Assembly (NCBI GenBank): GCA_910579505.1 | Contig: CAJTTZ010000003.1 | Span: forward strand, 1 to 64,000 | Origin: an uncultured Lachnospiraceae bacterium | Lineage (GTDB): Bacteria; Bacillota; Clostridia; Lachnospirales; Lachnospiraceae | Direction of reading: 5' to 3' | Length of the DNA stretch: 64,000 nt | In this document: positions 53,144 through 62,212 of the stretch, one piece after another | How the letters are laid out: each line of letters begins with the position of its first letter | How positions within the stretch are numbered: the stretch's first letter is position 1 | Notes under the pieces: model-generated | Told to the model about the DNA's origin: nothing | Databases searched by the model: none | Seen by the model: only the letters and a program-made list of their open reading frames with translations | Program-made: the position numbers and the translations under genes

Positions 53144-55696
53144 ATGATGAAGGAAGAGAGTCTTATTGAGAGGGGAATACGGATTGCTTTGACGCTTGGC
53201 ATGCTGCTTGCGGTTGCTGCTGGTGGTATGCATGATGCCGGGCACGGTCCTGGTGCGGTGGAAAATGCGAGTGGCGTCGGGGACGGTTTTGCAGTGGTGG
53301 AAAGTGCAGAGCACGCCGGGCGTGAGACTGTTGCGGGCGAACGTGCGGACATGACAGTTGACTTGGGAGCCAGAACGGCGCGCGCGGCCCTGACACAGGA
53401 CGAGCCGGAAATCGAAATGCAGGGAAATGTGCTGACCTACGGCGGTCTTCGCGTGGCGTTTACGGAAGGCATTAAGCCCAAGCTGATCGAAGCGCAGGAC
53501 ACCGGCAATATTTTCGACACCGGGCATTTTTTGTCAGACGGGAGCAAAGGGTGGATTCTGGATTTATGCGGTGCGCAGGATGTGTATGCGGACCGGGTAG
53601 GCGGCGACGGGATCGAAATGTATCTCGCCCTGCCGCCCAGAGTCCGCCTGATGCATTATAGGGCGGTATACGAAAGTGAGACGGCGCTTCTTTGCGCCCT
53701 TTTTGATCTGCTGCCGGAGGCGGTGGGATGCCGCATGTATGCGGATGAGGAGAAAGGGGAGTACGCTTACCGGCTGGAGCAGGACGGGTATCTGCACTTG
53801 TTTCTGGTGCGGGGAGAGGAAGTCTGTCTGGTGCAGGAGATTGCGGAGGAGGAAGACTGCAGCTTTGGCGAACTGTTGAAGGATGGCCAGGCAAGCTGGC
53901 AGGCAGACGGCGAAACCGTCGGATTCTGGCAAAAGCCAGACGCTTTTACCTATCGGAAAATCGTGCCGGAGGAAGGGCTTTCGCTCTTTTATGCCAGTGA
54001 GGGAGAGGCTGACGGCACCACGCTGCGGCTTTACAGGGAAGGATACTTTGGGAAGCCCTTTCAGGAAATCGGCGGGTATATCAAGGCGGAACGGAATATC
54101 CACGTGGAAGATGTGAATTTTGACGGCTGTGCCGACCTTACGGGATACGCGGATATTTTTCTCTGGAATCGGCAGACGAAGACTTATGAGCGGGCGCAGG
54201 CCGATATTCCCTTTTATTATCTGTATCATCGACAGTTTCCCGAGACGGAGTCCTTTTGGGGAAATTCAACCTATCAGGCATCAAAAAATGGGGATTCGGT
54301 GCGGCAGGCGGAGGCAGTCTGGCAGTGGGCAGGAAATATTCTGGTCAAAAAGAGGGAGTGCGTCGTGTCTGACGTGGAGGAGGGCATAAGAGTCCGGGGC
54401 TACGAGGATACAGGACAAGTTCTCTTTGATGAAATTTTTTCTTTGGAAGAATGGGAAAAGGAAGAACAGGGCAGGGTGCTTCGGCTGTACAGGCAGTTTT
54501 ATGACGGCATGGTGCCCGAGGCGGTTTATGGAATAGAGCACAGACTGGAAGGCGGGCAAATGCATATCCCACAGAGGTTTCTGGATGAGATTGGCGGAAT
54601 GATAGCGGAGGGAGAGGATCAGGTTATCTTAAGCAGACTGTGGGACGGAAAGGACGGCAGCCACCTGAAAAGTATGGCAAGTGGCAGGGAACTGACTGAG
54701 GAGGAGGCGATGTCTCTTGCCGAAAAGGACATGGCCGTCAGACAGCAGGTGCAAAGGGCAGCGCGCTATAACTACAGATATACTGTGCTGGAGGCGGACT
54801 GTGATAACGATGGCAGTAAGGATCTTGTCTGGGCGTTAGACGGTTATTTTATCGGCGGTACGTCCGGCAATGTGGAATATGTCTATTTGCAGGGGCAGCA
54901 GGACGGGTTTTACGCGGAGACAGATAGTTTTTTTGAGACGCGGGAGAATTTTTATGCTGTTTCCTATGAGGGGAAAAATTATCTGCTCTATGAAGGGATC
55001 GAGCCGCTTACGATGGTTTATAACGGTTATATCGTGAGAAGCTATGCAGACGGAAAGCTGGCAGAGGAGGCGAGGGTCTATGAGGTCTTTGACCGCTATG
55101 AGGAACCGCGGGTGTGGGCGGAAACGGGGTATGAGGAGCTGACGGCGGTCATGGCGGAGAAATGCAATGCGCTAAAAGGGAAGTTTGACGAAGGAGAGAT
55201 GATAGAGGGAGAGGCTGAGCAGCGCTCAGGCAAGGAATCAGAGCAGCCGTCCGCCTATGAAATGGTGTCTTACCAGTGCGATCTGGACAATGACGGAAAA
55301 GAGGAAAAATACAGTAAATGGGTGCGGGAACTGAACTTTTTTGATGGCGGGGTGCATCTGGAGTTTGAAGTGGCAGAAGATTGTGCGGTGAAGGAAGATG
55401 CCCTGGAAGGGATAGAAGGCGGGGATGGGCAGAACGATGCAGCAGGGCAGGACGGCGGAGAAAACAGTGGTCTTACCATGCTTGCTGAGGAACTGGAAAA
55501 CAGTGCAGATACGCCGGTGGCGCTGTGGGCGGAGGAATACAGAGGGAAAAATATCGTCTGCGTCCTCTGCCTGACGGGGCTGTATGACTACAGGATCACA
55601 GGCTGGCTGGTGGAGGAGGCTGACTGTAACAGGGTCTGTGAGATCGTGACCGATGCGGCATATCGGGTGGAGCAGGATAGAAAGGTAGTATTTTGA
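53144..55696 (+). CDS. Large secreted protein with Asp-rich (VCBS-like) loops
   Basis: A protein of about 850 residues, exported: a hydrophobic segment IALTLGMLLAVAAGG (about 12-26) follows a short N-terminus. The ribosome site is weak and the start could also be TTG 53141 or ATG 53147. The body is acidic and beta-rich, with several Asp/Asn loops like calcium-binding FG-GAP/VCBS units: VNFDGCADL, CDNDGSKDLVW and CDLDNDGKEEKY. No enzyme motif is seen. It follows carB by 23 bases but is unrelated by function. Similar acidic secreted proteins occur in Lachnospiraceae; role unknown. Confidence 0.7.
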   Translation: MMKEESLIERGIRIALTLGMLLAVAAGGMHDAGHGPGAVENASGVGDGFAVVESAEHAGRETVAGERADMTVDLGARTARAALTQDEPEIEMQGNVLTYGGLRVAFTEGIKPKLIEAQDTGNIFDTGHFLSDGSKGWILDLCGAQDVYADRVGGDGIEMYLALPPRVRLMHYRAVYESETALLCALFDLLPEAVGCRMYADEEKGEYAYRLEQDGYLHLFLVRGEEVCLVQEIAEEEDCSFGELLKDGQASWQADGETVGFWQKPDAFTYRKIVPEEGLSLFYASEGEADGTTLRLYREGYFGKPFQEIGGYIKAERNIHVEDVNFDGCADLTGYADIFLWNRQTKTYERAQADIPFYYLYHRQFPETESFWGNSTYQASKNGDSVRQAEAVWQWAGNILVKKRECVVSDVEEGIRVRGYEDTGQVLFDEIFSLEEWEKEEQGRVLRLYRQFYDGMVPEAVYGIEHRLEGGQMHIPQRFLDEIGGMIAEGEDQVILSRLWDGKDGSHLKSMASGRELTEEEAMSLAEKDMAVRQQVQRAARYNYRYTVLEADCDNDGSKDLVWALDGYFIGGTSGNVEYVYLQGQQDGFYAETDSFFETRENFYAVSYEGKNYLLYEGIEPLTMVYNGYIVRSYADGKLAEEARVYEVFDRYEEPRVWAETGYEELTAVMAEKCNALKGKFDEGEMIEGEAEQRSGKESEQPSAYEMVSYQCDLDNDGKEEKYSKWVRELNFFDGGVHLEFEVAEDCAVKEDALEGIEGGDGQNDAAGQDGGENSGLTMLAEELENSADTPVALWAEEYRGKNIVCVLCLTGLYDYRITGWLVEEADCNRVCEIVTDAAYRVEQDRKVVF

Positions 55697-55802
55697 GGCG
55701 GCACCTGATAAAGCGGCTGCGTGGCTGAAGAAAGCAGAAGGAAACCGACGGAGTCAATCTACAGGATTACATGACATCGCCCGGAATAAGGAATGAAGAA
55801 AT

Positions 55803-56528
55803 ATGAACAAAGTTAGAAACTATCAGAAGGAACTGGATCAGATTATAGAAGGAATGCGTAAGGATGAAAAGTGCGCGGCGGGAGGTGACGTGCCAACCCT
55901 CTTTCTGCACAGCTGCTGCGCGCCCTGCAGCAGTTATGTGCTTTCGTATCTGCGGCAGTATTTTCGGATTACGGTCTTTTATTATAATCCGAATATCACG
56001 GAGGACGCAGAATACCACAAGCGGGTGGCGGAGCAGAAGAGACTGATTGCGGCATTCAACGAGGAATTGACTGGTTCGGTCGGCGGCGCGCCGGTCAATG
56101 GCGGAAGCTGCGCGGTGTGCGATGTGGATGGCGGAAACGGTGGCGGTTATGAAATTCACATTGTAGAAGGCGACTACGACCCTGCGCGCTTCTTCGAGAT
56201 AGCGAAAGGCCTGGAACAGTGCCCGGAGGGCGGCGAGAGGTGTTTCGCCTGTTATGAACTGCGGCTTGGAGAGACGGCGAGACTGGCGCAGGCGGGCGGA
56301 TATGACTACTTTACCACGACACTTTCCATAAGCCCCTTGAAAAATGCCGCGAAATTGAATGAGATAGGGGAGAGAATGGCGTCAAAGTACAGTGTGGCGT
56401 GGCTGCCTTCGGATTTTAAAAAGAGAGACGGCTATAAAAGGTCAATCGAACTGTCGAAAGAATATGACCTGTACCGACAGGATTATTGCGGGTGTGTGTA
56501 TTCCCGCAGGAAGCAGGGAATCGAGTAG
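55803..56528 (+). CDS. queH: Epoxyqueuosine reductase QueH
   Basis: A 241-residue DUF208/QueH enzyme, the non-cobalamin reductase for the last step of queuosine tRNA modification. Cysteine motifs for the Fe-S cluster and active site are intact: HSCCAPCSSY (about 36-45), CFACYELR (about 147-154) and DYCGCVYS near the C-terminus. TTTLSISPLKN is a family landmark. GGAATGAAG before the start is a modest site. An 8-bp hairpin overlaps the stop codon and a second hairpin follows. Confidence 0.96.
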   Translation: MNKVRNYQKELDQIIEGMRKDEKCAAGGDVPTLFLHSCCAPCSSYVLSYLRQYFRITVFYYNPNITEDAEYHKRVAEQKRLIAAFNEELTGSVGGAPVNGGSCAVCDVDGGNGGGYEIHIVEGDYDPARFFEIAKGLEQCPEGGERCFACYELRLGETARLAQAGGYDYFTTTLSISPLKNAAKLNEIGERMASKYSVAWLPSDFKKRDGYKRSIELSKEYDLYRQDYCGCVYSRRKQGIE

Positions 56529-56590
56529 GTAAGAGCCATCTTCCCCTACTCGCGCGCCGGGCACCCGTCAGCGTATGCTGACGGGTGCCC
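56522..56590 (+). terminator. Two hairpins after queH
   Basis: CGAGTAGG/CCTACTCG (56522-56552) spans the queH stop, and a perfect 14-bp stem GGGCACCCGTCAGC with loop GTAT (56559-56590) follows. Neither has a T-run on the plus strand, so these may be mRNA-end stabilisers rather than classic terminators. Confidence 0.5.
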
Positions 56591-56597
56591 GTGTGCA

Positions 56598-56634
56598 TAA
56601 AAAAGGACCGGAGACATAGATTCTGCCTCCGGCC
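56598..56634 (-). terminator. Terminator of the minus-strand chemoreceptor
   Basis: On the minus strand GGCCGGAG pairs with CTCCGGTCC (one bulge), followed by TTTTTT at 56604-56599. Confidence 0.8.
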
Positions 56635-56653
56635 TGTTTATGTAGAACAGATG

Positions 56654-58654
56654 TTATTTTAACTGGAATTTGGATACCAGTTCCCTGAGCGCGCCGGCCT
56701 GCCCGGAGAGCTCTTCACTGGCAGCAGCACTGGATTCCGCTGTGCTCACGTTGCTTTGCACCACGACGGCAATCTGGTCTATGCCATGACTGATTTCCGT
56801 GGTCGTAGCGGCCTGCTGTCTCGTGTTGTCGGCGATGTGGTCTATCAGGCTGCCCATTTCCTCCGCCAGCTCTGCGGCAGCCAGCATGGACTGTGCTGTA
56901 TCTTCGGCGGCGTGGACACCCTCTTCCATGGAGCGGATCGTTTCACCCAAAAGATCTGTGGTCTCCTTGGCAGCGCCTGCAGATTTTCCTGCCAGAGTCC
57001 GCACTTCCCCGGCTACCACGGCAAAGCCCCTGCCGGCTTCCCCGGCCCTGGCGGCCTCAACGGCAGCGTTTAGGGCGAGGATATTGGTCTGGAAGGCAAT
57101 ATCGTCGATGGTCTTCACAATCTTGTGGATCTCGCTCGATTTGTCGCTGATCTTCTGGATAACTTCCGTCATGTTCTGCATCTTGGTGTTACTCAAAAGA
57201 AGCCCTTCCCTGACTTCCTTTGAAAGGCTGCTGGTCTGCTGTGCATCCTGTGCAATTCTCTGCACATTGTCGGAGACCTCGCCGATGTGCCCGGCCAGTG
57301 CCTCCACCTCCGCAGCCTGTTCCGTGGATCCCTGGGACAGATTCACGGCAATCTGGGAAATCTGCGCAGCCCCTGCGGCGACATCGCTGGAAGAAGCGTT
57401 TAACTGTCCCATAGCGGCATTCAGCTCAACGGAGATATCATCCAGAGAGTTTTTAATCTTCGCAAATTCGCCGGTATACTCACTCTTAAGCTCGTATGCC
57501 AGATTTCCCTGCGCAATCTCATTTAAGGTATCTGAAATTTCATCAATATATTTTATGTAGTCGCGAAGCCTCTCTGTAACCCTGTTAAAGTTAAAGGCAA
57601 GGGTGCCGAGCTCGTCCCCCGACTGATAGCGTATGGTCTGATCCAGCTCGCCCTCTGCGATACGGGTGGCTACCCGGCTAAGCTCTTTCACGGGTCTTCC
57701 GATGATACGGTGTGTCAGTATGATTACAAGGAGTATCAGCACAAGCACGGCGATAACCGATACGGTCGCCAGTGTGTGAGTCAGATCGTAGAGTTCCGAC
57801 AATACCTCCGCCTTTGATACATAAGCTACCGCCATCCAGTTACTTCCCTCGACATTTGCGATCTGCACATAAGTGTCTCCGTACAGGCCAAGACCCGTGT
57901 TCCCGGACTTGATCTGCTCTCCGGCATAAACGTACATGCCGCCCGATTCACTCAGATTTTTACCGACCACATCTTTGTCCCTGTCTCCGATGATGGTATC
58001 TGTCCGTGTGTCCACAAGAAATATACCGCCGGTATCCTCAATCTGGATATTGCTTACAATTTGGGAAATAGAGTCGAGATACACATCCGCCGCAGCTACG
58101 CCGCGCACGGCGCCGTCCCCATCCTTTAACATGCCGGAAGCGCCCACGACATAGGACTGGCTGTCCTCGTCAAAATAGACGTCTCCCAATATAAAGTCTT
58201 CTGAGGCGATTCCGTCCTTATACCAACTTTTTGAAAGCGCATCGAAATCCGGCCCCGGCACAAAAGACGCATGGTATAACGAACCGTCTGTAAGCGCCAC
58301 ATAGATTCCGGCCGGGTAAGAATCACTCTGTCCTGCCGTGTGCTTGATGTACGCTTCCATTTCTGGAATGTCCATATTTTCATATTCTATGGTATCCCTC
58401 TGGGTTTCCAGCATGGCGAGCGTTCTGTTCATCCACGCCCTTGTCTCCTGCAGCGTCTTGTCGGTAGTGGTGACCAGCATCTCCTCGCTCTTTTCCAGAA
58501 GTGTCTGTGACATCTGGTTAAATACGTTTGTCAACAGAACCGAGCCGGCTATGACGACGCTGGCGACAATGGCCACCACCAGTTTCAGGGTAATTCCGAT
58601 TCCGCGTTTTTGTCGGACAGTGGTTTCTGCATTTGTTTTTCTGGTATGTTTCAT
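56654..58654 (-). CDS. Methyl-accepting chemotaxis protein with dCache sensor
   Basis: A 666-residue chemoreceptor. A first membrane helix (about 20-45) is followed by an extracellular region of about 240 residues of double-Cache type (SYPAGIYVALTDGSLYHASF, VYVDEDSQ-like loops). The second helix (VSVIAVLVLILLVIILTHRI) is followed by two HAMP-like stretches and the signalling hairpin AFQTNILALNAAVEAARAGE. dCache sensors usually bind amino acids or other small molecules; ligand unknown. GGAGG lies 8 bases before the ATG at 58654; an in-frame ATG at 58705 has no site. Confidence 0.93.
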   Translation of the reverse strand: MKHTRKTNAETTVRQKRGIGITLKLVVAIVASVVIAGSVLLTNVFNQMSQTLLEKSEEMLVTTTDKTLQETRAWMNRTLAMLETQRDTIEYENMDIPEMEAYIKHTAGQSDSYPAGIYVALTDGSLYHASFVPGPDFDALSKSWYKDGIASEDFILGDVYFDEDSQSYVVGASGMLKDGDGAVRGVAAADVYLDSISQIVSNIQIEDTGGIFLVDTRTDTIIGDRDKDVVGKNLSESGGMYVYAGEQIKSGNTGLGLYGDTYVQIANVEGSNWMAVAYVSKAEVLSELYDLTHTLATVSVIAVLVLILLVIILTHRIIGRPVKELSRVATRIAEGELDQTIRYQSGDELGTLAFNFNRVTERLRDYIKYIDEISDTLNEIAQGNLAYELKSEYTGEFAKIKNSLDDISVELNAAMGQLNASSSDVAAGAAQISQIAVNLSQGSTEQAAEVEALAGHIGEVSDNVQRIAQDAQQTSSLSKEVREGLLLSNTKMQNMTEVIQKISDKSSEIHKIVKTIDDIAFQTNILALNAAVEAARAGEAGRGFAVVAGEVRTLAGKSAGAAKETTDLLGETIRSMEEGVHAAEDTAQSMLAAAELAEEMGSLIDHIADNTRQQAATTTEISHGIDQIAVVVQSNVSTAESSAAASEELSGQAGALRELVSKFQLK

Positions 58655-58789
58655 CACTGATTCCTCCTTCTTTCCACCAAAGGAAAGTGTACCATATTCT
58701 GTCAAAAAGTAAAATCCCTTTTCTCGTTAAAATAGATGCATTTGAGATAAAATTGCAGAAAAAGGAAAAAAGCGCGGAAAGGAAAGTAA

Positions 58790-58818
58790 ATGACATTTTT
58801 GGGGATATGTGGTAAAAT
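58790..58818 (+). promoter_or_regulatory. Sigma-A promoter of argS
   Basis: ATGACA (58790-58795), 17-base spacer, TAAAAT (58813-58818). Confidence 0.6.
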
Positions 58819-58842
58819 TGCATTGCTTATGATTAACAGCTT

Positions 58843-58892
58843 GCGGATTCCCTGCGTATGCCGGTTGCCAGACCCGTAGGGAAACGCTTTTT
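58843..58892 (+). terminator. Terminator-like hairpin in the argS leader
   Basis: TTCCCTGCG (58848-58856) pairs with CGTAGGGAA (58875-58883), extended by GCG/CGC, then TTTTT (58888-58892), right before the argS ribosome site GGAGG. It looks like an attenuator. No T-box core (GGTGGnACC) is present, so the controlling signal is unknown. Confidence 0.6.
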
Positions 58893-58904
58893 ATGGAGGA
58901 GAAC

Positions 58905-60683
58905 ATGCAGAAAATATTGGATTTGATTTCGGAGGAAATAAAAAAGGCGTTTGAGGCGGCAGGGTATGATTCAGAGCTCGGCAAGGTTACCCTCTCCAAC
59001 AGACCCGACCTGTGTGAGTTCCAGTGCAACGGTGCAATGGCGGGCGCAAAGAAATACCATAAAGCGCCGCTTATGATCGCGCAGGATGTGGCGGAGAAAC
59101 TGCAGGAGAGCGAAGTGCTGTCGGAAGTTTCCGCCGTGGCGCCCGGCTTCTTAAATATGAAGGTGAAGGAATCTTTTGTGCGGGATTATCTGAGGGACAT
59201 GTCCGGCGCGGAAAAGTTTGGTTTCCAGACGCCGGAGCCCAAAAAGATTATCATTGACTATGGTGGTCCAAATGTGGCGAAGCCGCTCCATGTGGGGCAT
59301 CTGCGTTCCGGCATTATCGGGGAGAGCATCAAGCGGATCTGCCGCTATGCCGGACATGACGTGATCGGGGATATTCATCTGGGTGACTGGGGTCTGCAGA
59401 TGGGTCTGATTATCACGGAACTGCACAAAAGACAGCCTGACCTGGTCTATTTTGACGATGCCTATGAGGGAGAATATCCGCAGGAGGCGCCTTTTACCAT
59501 ATCGGAGCTGGAGGAAATCTATCCGACGGCAAGCGCAAAGTCCAAGGAGGACGAGGCGTACAAGGCTGACGCCATGGAAGCAACTTATAAGCTGCAAAAC
59601 GGCGTGCGCGGGTACCGCGCGCTCTGGGATCATATCATCGCCGTATCGGTGGCGGATTTAAAGAAGAACTATGCGAATCTGAACGTGGAATTTGACCTCT
59701 GGAAAGGCGAGTCCGACGTGCATGACATGATCCCCGGCATGGTGGAGGAAATGAAAAAAGGCGGCTACGCTTATGAGAGCGACGGCGCGCTGGTGGTGGA
59801 TGTGAAGGAGGAAACCGACACCAAGGAGGTTCCGCCCTGCATGATCTTAAAATCCGACGGCGCGTCCCTCTACAATACAACAGATCTGGCGACTATAATG
59901 GACCGTATGGCCAACTATCATCCGGACAGGCTGATTTATCTGACAGACAAGCGTCAGGACTTATATTTTGAGCAGGTATTCCGCTGCGCGAGAAAGACCA
60001 AGCTGGTCAATGACAACACAGAGCTTATACACATTGGTTTCGGTACCATGAACGGCAAGGACGGCAAGCCTTTCAAGACCAGGGAAGGCGGCGTTATGCG
60101 GCTGGAGAACCTGATCCGGGAGATCAACGAGGAGATGATCCGCAAGATTCAGGAAAATGCGGAGACGAAAGGATATGAGATCGACATGGACCAGGCTGGG
60201 GAGACAGCCAGGATCGTCGGACTGGCGGCGATCAAGTATGGAGATCTGTCAAACCAGGCGTCCAAGGATTATATTTTCGATATGGACAGATTCACTTCTT
60301 TCGAGGGTGATACCGGGCCATACATTCTTTATACGATTGTACGGATTAAGTCAATTCTTGCCAAGTTTGAAGAGCAGGGAGGAAAATTGACCGACACAGT
60401 CGTCGGAGAGGCGACAAATGTGTCAGAAAAGGACCTGATGCTGGAGCTTGCAAAATACAATGCTATGATGGAGACAGTGTGTGAGGAGATTGCACCCCAT
60501 AAAATCTGCGCCTATATTTACGACCTGGCAAATGCGTTCAACCACTTTTACCATGAGACGAAGATTCTCACGGAGGAGGACGGGCAGAAGAAGGCAGGAT
60601 GGATTGCGCTGCTTGCGCTGACGAAGGATGTGCTGGAGACCTGTATTGACCTGCTTGGTTTTTCCGCGCCGGAGAGGATGTGA
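58905..60683 (+). CDS. argS: Arginyl-tRNA synthetase
   Basis: A 592-residue class I synthetase. An N-terminal tRNA-binding (Add1) domain is followed by the HIGH-type motif KPLHVGHLRSG (about 124-134). The KMSK position is the degenerate GKDGKPFKTREGG typical of ArgRS. The DALR anticodon domain has YIYDLANAFNHFYHE. GGAGG lies 5 bases before the ATG at 58905; the ATG at 58893 overlaps that site. It ends in a structured 3' region. Confidence 0.97.
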   Translation: MQKILDLISEEIKKAFEAAGYDSELGKVTLSNRPDLCEFQCNGAMAGAKKYHKAPLMIAQDVAEKLQESEVLSEVSAVAPGFLNMKVKESFVRDYLRDMSGAEKFGFQTPEPKKIIIDYGGPNVAKPLHVGHLRSGIIGESIKRICRYAGHDVIGDIHLGDWGLQMGLIITELHKRQPDLVYFDDAYEGEYPQEAPFTISELEEIYPTASAKSKEDEAYKADAMEATYKLQNGVRGYRALWDHIIAVSVADLKKNYANLNVEFDLWKGESDVHDMIPGMVEEMKKGGYAYESDGALVVDVKEETDTKEVPPCMILKSDGASLYNTTDLATIMDRMANYHPDRLIYLTDKRQDLYFEQVFRCARKTKLVNDNTELIHIGFGTMNGKDGKPFKTREGGVMRLENLIREINEEMIRKIQENAETKGYEIDMDQAGETARIVGLAAIKYGDLSNQASKDYIFDMDRFTSFEGDTGPYILYTIVRIKSILAKFEEQGGKLTDTVVGEATNVSEKDLMLELAKYNAMMETVCEEIAPHKICAYIYDLANAFNHFYHETKILTEEDGQKKAGWIALLALTKDVLETCIDLLGFSAPERM

Positions 60684-60685
60684 GA

Positions 60686-60757
60686 AACTGTTCAGCCGTT
60701 CACGATTTTACTTTGCCCCATTCCGATAACTTATGAATGGGCACGGCTGAAACGGTT
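60686..60757 (+). terminator. Structured 3' end of argS
   Basis: AACTGTTCAGCCGT (60686-60699) pairs with ACGGCTGAAACGGTT (60743-60757), with an inner stem CCCATTC/GAATGGG. Only A-rich sequence follows, so this may be an mRNA stabiliser or the argS terminator. Confidence 0.5.
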
Positions 60758-60792
60758 CTGAAAAAATTGGCGAAACAATTCCGAAAAAAGGG

Positions 60793-60822
60793 TTGACAAG
60801 CTATAGGAATAAATTGTATACT
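60793..60822 (+). promoter_or_regulatory. Promoter of the tRNA pair
   Basis: TTGACA (60793-60798), 18-base spacer, TATACT (60817-60822), 37 bases before tRNA-Val. Confidence 0.85.
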
Positions 60823-60858
60823 AGCAGAGCGGGTTGCGTGAGTGGCCCGCCTATAACT

Positions 60859-60931
60859 GGGGTCTTAGCTCAGCTGGGAGAGCATCTGCCTTACAAGCAG
60901 AGGGTCATAGGTTCGAGCCCTATAGGCCCCA
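60859..60931 (+). tRNA. tRNA-Val (TAC)
   Basis: Acceptor GGGGTCT pairs with AGGCCCC, D-arm TTAGCTCAGCTGGGAGAGC, anticodon loop CTTACAA with TAC at 60892-60894, T-arm GGTTCGAGCCC. CCA is not encoded. Confidence 0.97.
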
Positions 60932-60979
60932 TTTGGGAAGCCGGAGACGGCTTCCCTGTAGTTCTACTAATTTATATAT

Positions 60980-61053
60980 GGCGAGATAGCTCAGCTGGCT
61001 AGAGCATACGGTTCATACCCGTAGTGTCGAGGGTTCAAGTCCCCCTCTCGCTA
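60980..61053 (+). tRNA. tRNA-Met (CAT), elongator type
   Basis: Acceptor GGCGAGA pairs with TCTCGCT, anticodon loop TTCATAC with CAT at 61014-61016. The anticodon stem TACGG/CCGTA lacks the three G-C pairs of initiator tRNA, so elongator Met (or Ile2 if lysidine-modified). The 3' end faces an integrase gene and is the likely attachment site. Confidence 0.95.
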
Positions 61054-61059
61054 TTCAAA

Positions 61060-61084
61060 AACACCGCATACCTGCGGTGTTTTA
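61060..61084. terminator. Bidirectional terminator between tRNA-Met and integrase
   Basis: ACACCGCA pairs with TGCGGTGT, with AAAAA on the left and TTTT on the right, so it can end both the tRNA and the integrase transcripts. It overlaps the integrase stop. Confidence 0.85.
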
Positions 61085-61861
61085 CTTTTCGATGTTGCAT
61101 TTTGTGTTGCATAATCTGGAAAAATGATTGTTTGCAAGGTCAGCCATTTCCTTCTGTCTGTCGCTCATGGCGTGTCGGTATACAGATTTTAACACGGCGT
61201 CAGTTTTCCATCCTCCTTCCTGCATAATATAAGCATCCGGGATTCTCAGAGCGTGTCGGATGGACGCGGAATAGTGTCGGAGGTCGTGAAAACGGAAATG
61301 TGTTATATTAGTCCGTTTGAGCACCCTCTGGAACATGATGGTGATGGAGTGGGGATTGAGGGTAGTAATATGTCCAAGTTCGCGTATTCTGTCCGTCACA
61401 AACGTAGGAGCGCTGATATACCTGTCGGAACTGCCTGTCTTGGGAGCTTTCAAGTGCCATTCTTTATCTGTGCCGAGGACAAGGGCGTGATGGACGTTTA
61501 TTACCCGCTGCACATCATCCTGGGAGATGTTACGGATTTCCATGTGGCAGAATGAGGCATAGTCGCGCAGGAGCATTTTCTGGATGTTGCGGTAGCCCCG
61601 GATCGTGGCAGGGGACAGAACGGCTTCTTTGGAAGTGATATAGCTTTCCATGCGGTCAGAAAACAAGCTTTTATCCATGCTGTGCTTCTTCAGCTCCTTT
61701 TCCGCAGCATATTGAGCGGCAAGCGCTTCCGCCTTCTGCTTGCCTGCAGGGGAAGGATCCTCAGAGGTAAAGGAGCGGTATACCCGCTTTCCAGTGTCGT
61801 CTGTGTAATCGTAAACCAAGCACCGCCATGATCCGGAAGGGAGTTTTTTTGCTGTAGCCAT
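61082..61861 (-). pseudogene. Tyrosine integrase with internal deletion
   Basis: An open 259-residue frame, start behind AAGGAGG. The N-terminal AP2-like arm domain (1-55) and SAM-like core-binding domain (to about 122) are present. The C-terminal catalytic end is also present: HDLRHYSAS (H192, R195), GGW (218) and tyrosine Y228 in SVYRHAM. Related integrases are about 350-400 residues. Here INV (about 123) runs straight into HHALVLG, and the segment that normally carries the first catalytic Arg (RRGE) is missing. The gene points at tRNA-Met 28 bases away, typical of an element integrated there. Likely inactive. Confidence 0.8.
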
Positions 61862-61950
61862 CGTGTTGTCCTCCTTTTTGGGTATAAAAATAACAGCCTG
61901 TGAATGATCTGGAAAATCAGACGGTTCACTTGCAAGCTGCGCCCGGGGAT

Positions 61951-62042
61951 GATACACTATGTATAGGTTTGCGAGACCCGGTGTATCTCCTCGGAGATAT
62001 ATCTGAAACCGTTCCTGTTGGCGCAGGGGCGGTTTTGTTTTG
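61951..62042 (+). ncRNA. Candidate small RNA with terminator
   Basis: GATACAC (61951-61957) pairs with GTGTATC (61981-61987). ATCTCC/GGAGAT (61985-61998) forms a competing hairpin. ACCGTTCCTG (62008-62017) pairs with CAGGGGCGGT (62024-62033), followed by TTTTGTTTT, an intrinsic terminator with no upstream gene on this strand. Hence a small RNA is likely; no family recognised and no clear promoter. Confidence 0.4.
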
Positions 62043-62212
62043 TGTAATTATAATCGCAAGATGGGCGGCGTATCCATCATCTCAGGTACTCTTGCGAGTG
62101 CGTCGGGGGCCTTTCCGACCTTTGTGATTAATGTATGTATTTTCATGTGATATATGGATAACTTTAAATGGATAATGAAAAAGCAGATAACCGAAGTTAC
62201 CTGCCTGAAAGT

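Noticed and set aside
58706..58904. T-box leader before argS
   Set aside because: There is a terminator-like hairpin but no GGTGGnACCGCG core such as that seen at 43682.
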